From assembly GCA_964408155.1 (NCBI GenBank), contig CAYOYJ010000068.1:1-13243 (forward strand): DNA of 13,243 nt. The letters run 5' to 3'. The notes under the pieces were generated by a model. It was not told the origin of the DNA and made no database searches. It saw only the letters and a list, made by a program, of their open reading frames with translations. Each line of letters opens with the position of its first letter. The first letter of the stretch is position 1. Positions 10,351 through 13,243 of the stretch are shown in pieces. The translations under genes were made by a program, and so were the position numbers. The DNA is from JAAYKM01 sp964408155. GTDB lineage: Bacteria; Desulfobacterota; Syntrophia; Syntrophales; JAAYKM01.

Positions 10351-10379
10351 TTGACCTAATATTCCGTACTGGTTATAGT
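10351..10379 (+). promoter_or_regulatory. Promoter of the phosphofructokinase gene
   Basis: TTGACC (10351-10356) and TATAGT (10374-10379) have an ideal 17-base spacer and match five of six consensus bases each. Transcription would start near 10386, about 50 bases before the GTG start. It diverges from the tRNA promoter, with only about 30 bases between their -35 boxes. Confidence 0.75.
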
Positions 10380-10437
10380 TTTTCCGTACAGAAGATCAAC
10401 CAGGACGTAGCCGTCCGTTTTGAAAAGAGGTGGCAGC

Positions 10438-11730
10438 GTGACACCGCATAAAAAACTGGCCCTGCTCGTCGGCGGAGGACCGGCGCCGGGTATCAACAGT
10501 GTGATCAGCGCCGCCACCATCCGGAGTGAACTCGAGGGAGTCGAGGTCATCGGCATCCGGGACGGGTTCAAGTGGATCATGGAGGGCAACATCGACCATG
10601 TGATCCCCTTGAACATCGAGTCGGTCAGTCGCATTCATTTCCGCGGCGGTTCCTTTCTCGGCATTTCCCGTTCCAATCCCACTACCGATCCCGTCAAGCT
10701 GGAAAACGCCATCATTTCGCTTCTGCGCCTGGACGTCTCCCAGTTGATCACCATCGGCGGTGACGACACGGCCTATTCGGCCATGCTGCTTGAAGAAAAG
10801 GCCCACGGCCGTATCCGGGTGGTTCATATCCCCAAAACCATCGACAACGATCTCGACCTGCCGCCTTATGTTGACACCTTCGGATATCAGACGGCGCGGC
10901 ATTACGGCGTGGAAATCGTCAAAAATCTCATGGTGGATGCCCAGACCACATCCCGCTGGTACTTTGTCATCACTATGGGGCGCAAGGCGGGGCATCTTGC
11001 CCTGGGCATCGGCAAAGCCGCCGGGGCCACTTTAACCCTGCTGCCGGAGGAGTTTGCCTGCCGGCAGATCCGCATGAAGGCCATTGTCGATACCCTGGCC
11101 GGAGCGATTATTAAAAGGATGAGCTACGGCCACCAGGACGGCGTGGCCGTCATCGCCGAGGGACTCGTGCTGGACATGGCCCACGAAGACCTGGCAGAGA
11201 TCGAGGAAATTGAAAAGGACGAACACGGCAATATCCGGATTGCCGAAGTGAATATCGGTGAAATTCTCAAGCGACTCGTGGAAAGAAGGCTGCGGGATTT
11301 CCGCCTCAAGGCCACCATCGTGGCCAAAAATATCGGTTACGAACTGCGCTGCGCCGATCCGATTCCTTTGGATATGGAATACACCCGGGATCTGGGTTAT
11401 TGCGCCGCCAAGCACATTCTGGAGGGGGGCAACGCCGTCATGATCTCTCTGGAAGGCGGACATTTCCTCCCCATCCCCTTTGAAAAAATGATCGACCGGG
11501 AAACCGGACGGGCGAGAATCCGCATGGTCGATATCGAATCGACGCGATACGCCATCGCACGGCGTTACATGATTCGGCTTTCCCGGGATGATTTCACAGA
11601 TCCCTACAATCTGGCGAAGTTTGCCGCCACGGCCGGTATCGCTCCCCAGGTTTTTCAGGACGAACTCGGTTATCTGGTCGAGAACGAACCCTATCTGGTT
11701 TGTCGAGCATCGACCGATAAGACCCCATGA
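10438..11730 (+). CDS. pfp: Pyrophosphate-dependent 6-phosphofructokinase
   Basis: This 430-residue phosphofructokinase converts fructose 6-phosphate and fructose 1,6-bisphosphate in glycolysis or gluconeogenesis. Two positions indicate pyrophosphate rather than ATP as donor. The motif at 107-110 is GGDD, where ATP enzymes have GGDG, and the catalytic loop reads PKTIDND (132-138), where ATP enzymes have PGTIDND. GGGPAPG (12-18) is the phosphate-binding start, and MGRKAG (180-185) contacts the sugar phosphate. The reaction is reversible and saves ATP, which suits an energy-limited anaerobe. I choose the GTG at 10438 because AGAGGTGG lies just upstream. The frame extends to a TTG at 10420 without a ribosome binding site. 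It has its own promoter, and no terminator is evident after it. Confidence 0.92.
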   Translation: MTPHKKLALLVGGGPAPGINSVISAATIRSELEGVEVIGIRDGFKWIMEGNIDHVIPLNIESVSRIHFRGGSFLGISRSNPTTDPVKLENAIISLLRLDVSQLITIGGDDTAYSAMLLEEKAHGRIRVVHIPKTIDNDLDLPPYVDTFGYQTARHYGVEIVKNLMVDAQTTSRWYFVITMGRKAGHLALGIGKAAGATLTLLPEEFACRQIRMKAIVDTLAGAIIKRMSYGHQDGVAVIAEGLVLDMAHEDLAEIEEIEKDEHGNIRIAEVNIGEILKRLVERRLRDFRLKATIVAKNIGYELRCADPIPLDMEYTRDLGYCAAKHILEGGNAVMISLEGGHFLPIPFEKMIDRETGRARIRMVDIESTRYAIARRYMIRLSRDDFTDPYNLAKFAATAGIAPQVFQDELGYLVENEPYLVCRASTDKTP

Positions 11731-11872
11731 CCCTGTCTTATCTACGGAATTGACGATCTTGCCATCCATAAAATGGGTCTGAAGGTATTTCTTTCATTCT
11801 TGAAGCGAAACCTGGGCAAATACCCTTGTCCCCGATTCCACGGGAGAAATTTTTTCTGGCAGGAGTGATCAC

Positions 11873-12400
11873 ATGAGCGCTTCCCGACGTATTCTTTTGT
11901 TTACCGGTGATGGCAAAGGCAAGACCACCGCCGCCTTGGGCATGGCGCTCCGATCTGCAGGACATGGCTTGCGGGTCCTCGTCATCCAATTCATCAAAAA
12001 AGAAACCTGTACGGGTGAACGGGCGGCCATTTCGCATCTGCCTCAAGTGGATTTTCTGCAGGTGGGCCGGGGATTTGTTCCCGCCGAAAGTGATGAATCC
12101 TTTATTGCGCACCGTGAAGCCGCCCGCAGGGGCCTGACGGTTGTCGAAGAAAAACTGAAGCAGGGCTCCTATGGCCTCGTCGTTTTGGATGAAATCTGCA
12201 TCGCCTGTGCCTTGAATCTGATTGAGACGGAAGATGTCCTGCGACTGATCGAAAGCACACCTCCCGAGACCACCTGGGTTCTGACAGGTCGCGGCGCGCC
12301 GGAAGCCCTGATTAAAGCGGCTGATACGGTCACCGTCATGGCATGCCTAAAACACGGATCACTCAAAGGCTTCCCGGCACAAAAAGGTGTGGAGTACTGA
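11873..12400 (+). CDS. cobO: Corrinoid adenosyltransferase (CobO/BtuR family)
   Basis: This 175-residue enzyme transfers adenosyl from ATP to the cobalt of a reduced corrinoid, producing adenosylcobalamin or its precursor. The ATP-binding loop is GDGKGKTT (12-19), and its partner VVLDE lies at 103-107. TGRGAP (138-143) and the C-terminal KHGSLKGFPAQKGVEY, close to the usual KGIE ending, are family hallmarks. Length is normal for the short form. The ATG at 11873 has AGGAG seven bases upstream. The gene lies 142 bases after pfp, in a gap with no cobalamin-riboswitch box that I can find, so it may be read through from pfp. Adenosylcobalamin would feed mutases or radical enzymes of anaerobic metabolism. 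Confidence 0.95.
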   Translation: MSASRRILLFTGDGKGKTTAALGMALRSAGHGLRVLVIQFIKKETCTGERAAISHLPQVDFLQVGRGFVPAESDESFIAHREAARRGLTVVEEKLKQGSYGLVVLDEICIACALNLIETEDVLRLIESTPPETTWVLTGRGAPEALIKAADTVTVMACLKHGSLKGFPAQKGVEY

Positions 12401-12411
12401 CCAAACACACC

Positions 12412-12440
12412 TTGACGGACAGAGGACATGTTCGTATACT
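12412..12440 (+). promoter_or_regulatory. Strong sigma-70-like promoter after cobO
   Basis: TTGACG (12412-12417) and TATACT (12435-12440) are exactly 17 bases apart, each matching five of six consensus bases. Transcription would begin near 12447. The next convincing start codon is at 12826, so the transcript would carry a leader of about 380 bases. Confidence 0.7.
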
Positions 12441-12825
12441 CCATGCCGATTTTTATCGGGTCATTAGGGGGAGATGTGCAGAAAGCAATTCGCCTGACTC
12501 CAACCATCTTCTCGAAGGGAAAAATGGATTTTTAAAAGGACCGGATTCCGGCCTGCGGGACGGTGTTGTAATAACCGGCTTAAGGGCGAAGTCATTCTTC
12601 GCGTCGCTTAAGGATAAGCTCTTCGAAGATACTCATAATAACGGTATGTTGACATGAAAAGAATTTTTGCCCGGCACCTCGGAAAGGACCTTCGGGTTGC
12701 GAGCAGGGTTTTTATGTTGCTCAACGAAAAGGGCATAAAGGTTTTTTGCCATGACGACGATTACGGTTTTGATGTTTATAGACGGTGGTCGGGCTGGCGG
12801 ATTGAGACAGGAGGGTATTTAAGTC
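12441..12825 (+). other. Long leader region with potential RNA hairpins, no clear gene
   Basis: I find no supportable protein gene here. CCGAT/ATCGG around TTTT (12446-12459) lies right at the predicted transcript start. A larger element at 12579-12612 pairs CTTAAG with CTTAAG and, inside it, GCGAAG with CTTCGC around a TCATT loop. Neither is followed by a U-run. GTG at 12476 opens a 19-codon frame after a GGGGGAG box and is a weak candidate for a leader peptide. A frame from ATG 12654 runs 71 codons into the next gene without a ribosome binding site, and I doubt it. The region may regulate the molybdopterin enzyme, but I recognise no known riboswitch class. Confidence 0.45.
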
Positions 12826-13243
12826 ATGAACCGGGAAAAATTGATCCGGGATTTAATGGATCGGCATGAAGGAGAAAAGCTCACGTACACCTGCTGTACG
12901 CAGAACGGCTGCTGGGATGCCAACTGCATCCTGAAGGTCCGTACGAAAAACGGCAGGCTGACGGCCATCGAAACTGACGACAGCATCAATGCCAACCGGG
13001 GACGGGAAGACGCATATTTGACGGGTGAGCAGATCGCCCAGGGCATGGTCCAACAACGCCCCTGTGTCATGGGGCACTCCTGGAAAGGCGAGATCGACGC
13101 CCCGACCCGCATCATCAGACCCCTGAAACGTGTCGGCGGCCGGGGGCACGGCAACGGCCATTTCGTTGAAATAAGCTGGGATGAGGCGATCGACACCATC
13201 GCCGCCAAAATTAAGGAAACCGTCGAACTTTTCGGTGAAAACA
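12826..13243 (+). CDS. Molybdopterin oxidoreductase, N-terminal part (3' end outside window)
   Basis: From ATG 12826, with AGGAGGG ten bases upstream, the frame stays open to the window end (139 codons). The start resembles the iron-sulfur domain of DMSO-reductase-family molybdopterin or tungstopterin enzymes. Cysteines 23, 24, 29 and 34 sit in CCTQNGCWDANC. A later RPCVMG cysteine would complete a [4Fe-4S] site. Next come the family signature RPLKRVGGRG and then ISWDEAID. There is no twin-arginine signal, so this subunit is probably cytoplasmic or is carried by a partner. The substrate cannot be told from this part. Dehydrogenases, reductases and hydratases of anaerobic metabolism all share this architecture. 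Confidence 0.9.
   Translation, partial: MNREKLIRDLMDRHEGEKLTYTCCTQNGCWDANCILKVRTKNGRLTAIETDDSINANRGREDAYLTGEQIAQGMVQQRPCVMGHSWKGEIDAPTRIIRPLKRVGGRGHGNGHFVEISWDEAIDTIAAKIKETVELFGEN

Noticed and set aside
11731..11872. Possible cobalamin riboswitch before cobO
   Set aside because: The gap is only 142 bases and shows no B12-box-like sequence or characteristic stem set.
12343..12657. A 104-codon plus-strand frame overlapping the end of cobO
   Set aside because: It starts inside cobO in another frame, has no ribosome binding site and has no recognisable composition or motif.
12654..12869. A 71-codon plus-strand frame starting at ATG 12654
   Set aside because: It has no ribosome binding site, overlaps the well-supported start at 12826 by 44 bases, and its last codons are the oxidoreductase start read out of frame. 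I leave it as unlikely rather than excluded.

Overview
The window is bacterial and fairly GC-rich. It carries a deoxyhypusine-synthase-like protein, a pyrophosphate-type phosphofructokinase, a corrinoid adenosyltransferase and the start of a molybdopterin oxidoreductase. That mix suggests a strict anaerobe, possibly a Desulfobacterota/Syntrophales-type organism. This is inferred from gene content and protein style; no database search was possible.

Layout. (1) Bases 2-1419, plus strand: the 3' part of the deoxyhypusine-synthase-like gene and a small unrecognised gene. (2) Bases about 1420-1789: a spacer that turns AT-rich near 1520 and holds two CCCAAATA-type repeats. (3) Bases 1790-9745, minus strand: a defence operon in the order hsdM - hsdS - Abi_C-like gene - [broken hsdR start] - Mrr-like endonuclease - hsdR. 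Nearly every junction overlaps (11 bp, TAATG, ATGA, ATGA), so the genes are probably translationally coupled from one promoter at 9792-9821. (4) Bases 9928-10228: a possible ten-codon integrase start with a perfect ribosome binding site, a cluster of TTTGGGGG repeats, a terminator, and tRNA-Ala(CGC) with the G3:U70 identity pair. (5) Bases 10293-10379: divergent promoters for the tRNA and the next gene. (6) Bases 10438-13243, plus strand: pfp, cobO, a strong promoter with a long untranslated leader, and the N-terminus of a molybdopterin oxidoreductase.

How it fits together. The defence operon looks like cargo of an integrative element that entered at the 3' end of tRNA-Ala and then lost its integrase, apart from the start codon region. 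HsdM and HsdS would methylate a bipartite site, and HsdR with HsdM/HsdS would cut unmodified DNA. The Mrr-like enzyme may cut DNA carrying foreign modification. The Abi_C protein, with an RN...H motif, sits where anticodon-nuclease genes sit in some other hsd loci and may be a suicidal back-up.

The clearest new observation is a frameshifted N-terminal fragment of a second, diverged hsdR at 6005-6170. It still has its ATGA overlap with the Abi_C gene. This suggests that an mrr-hsdR module replaced an older hsdR inside the operon.
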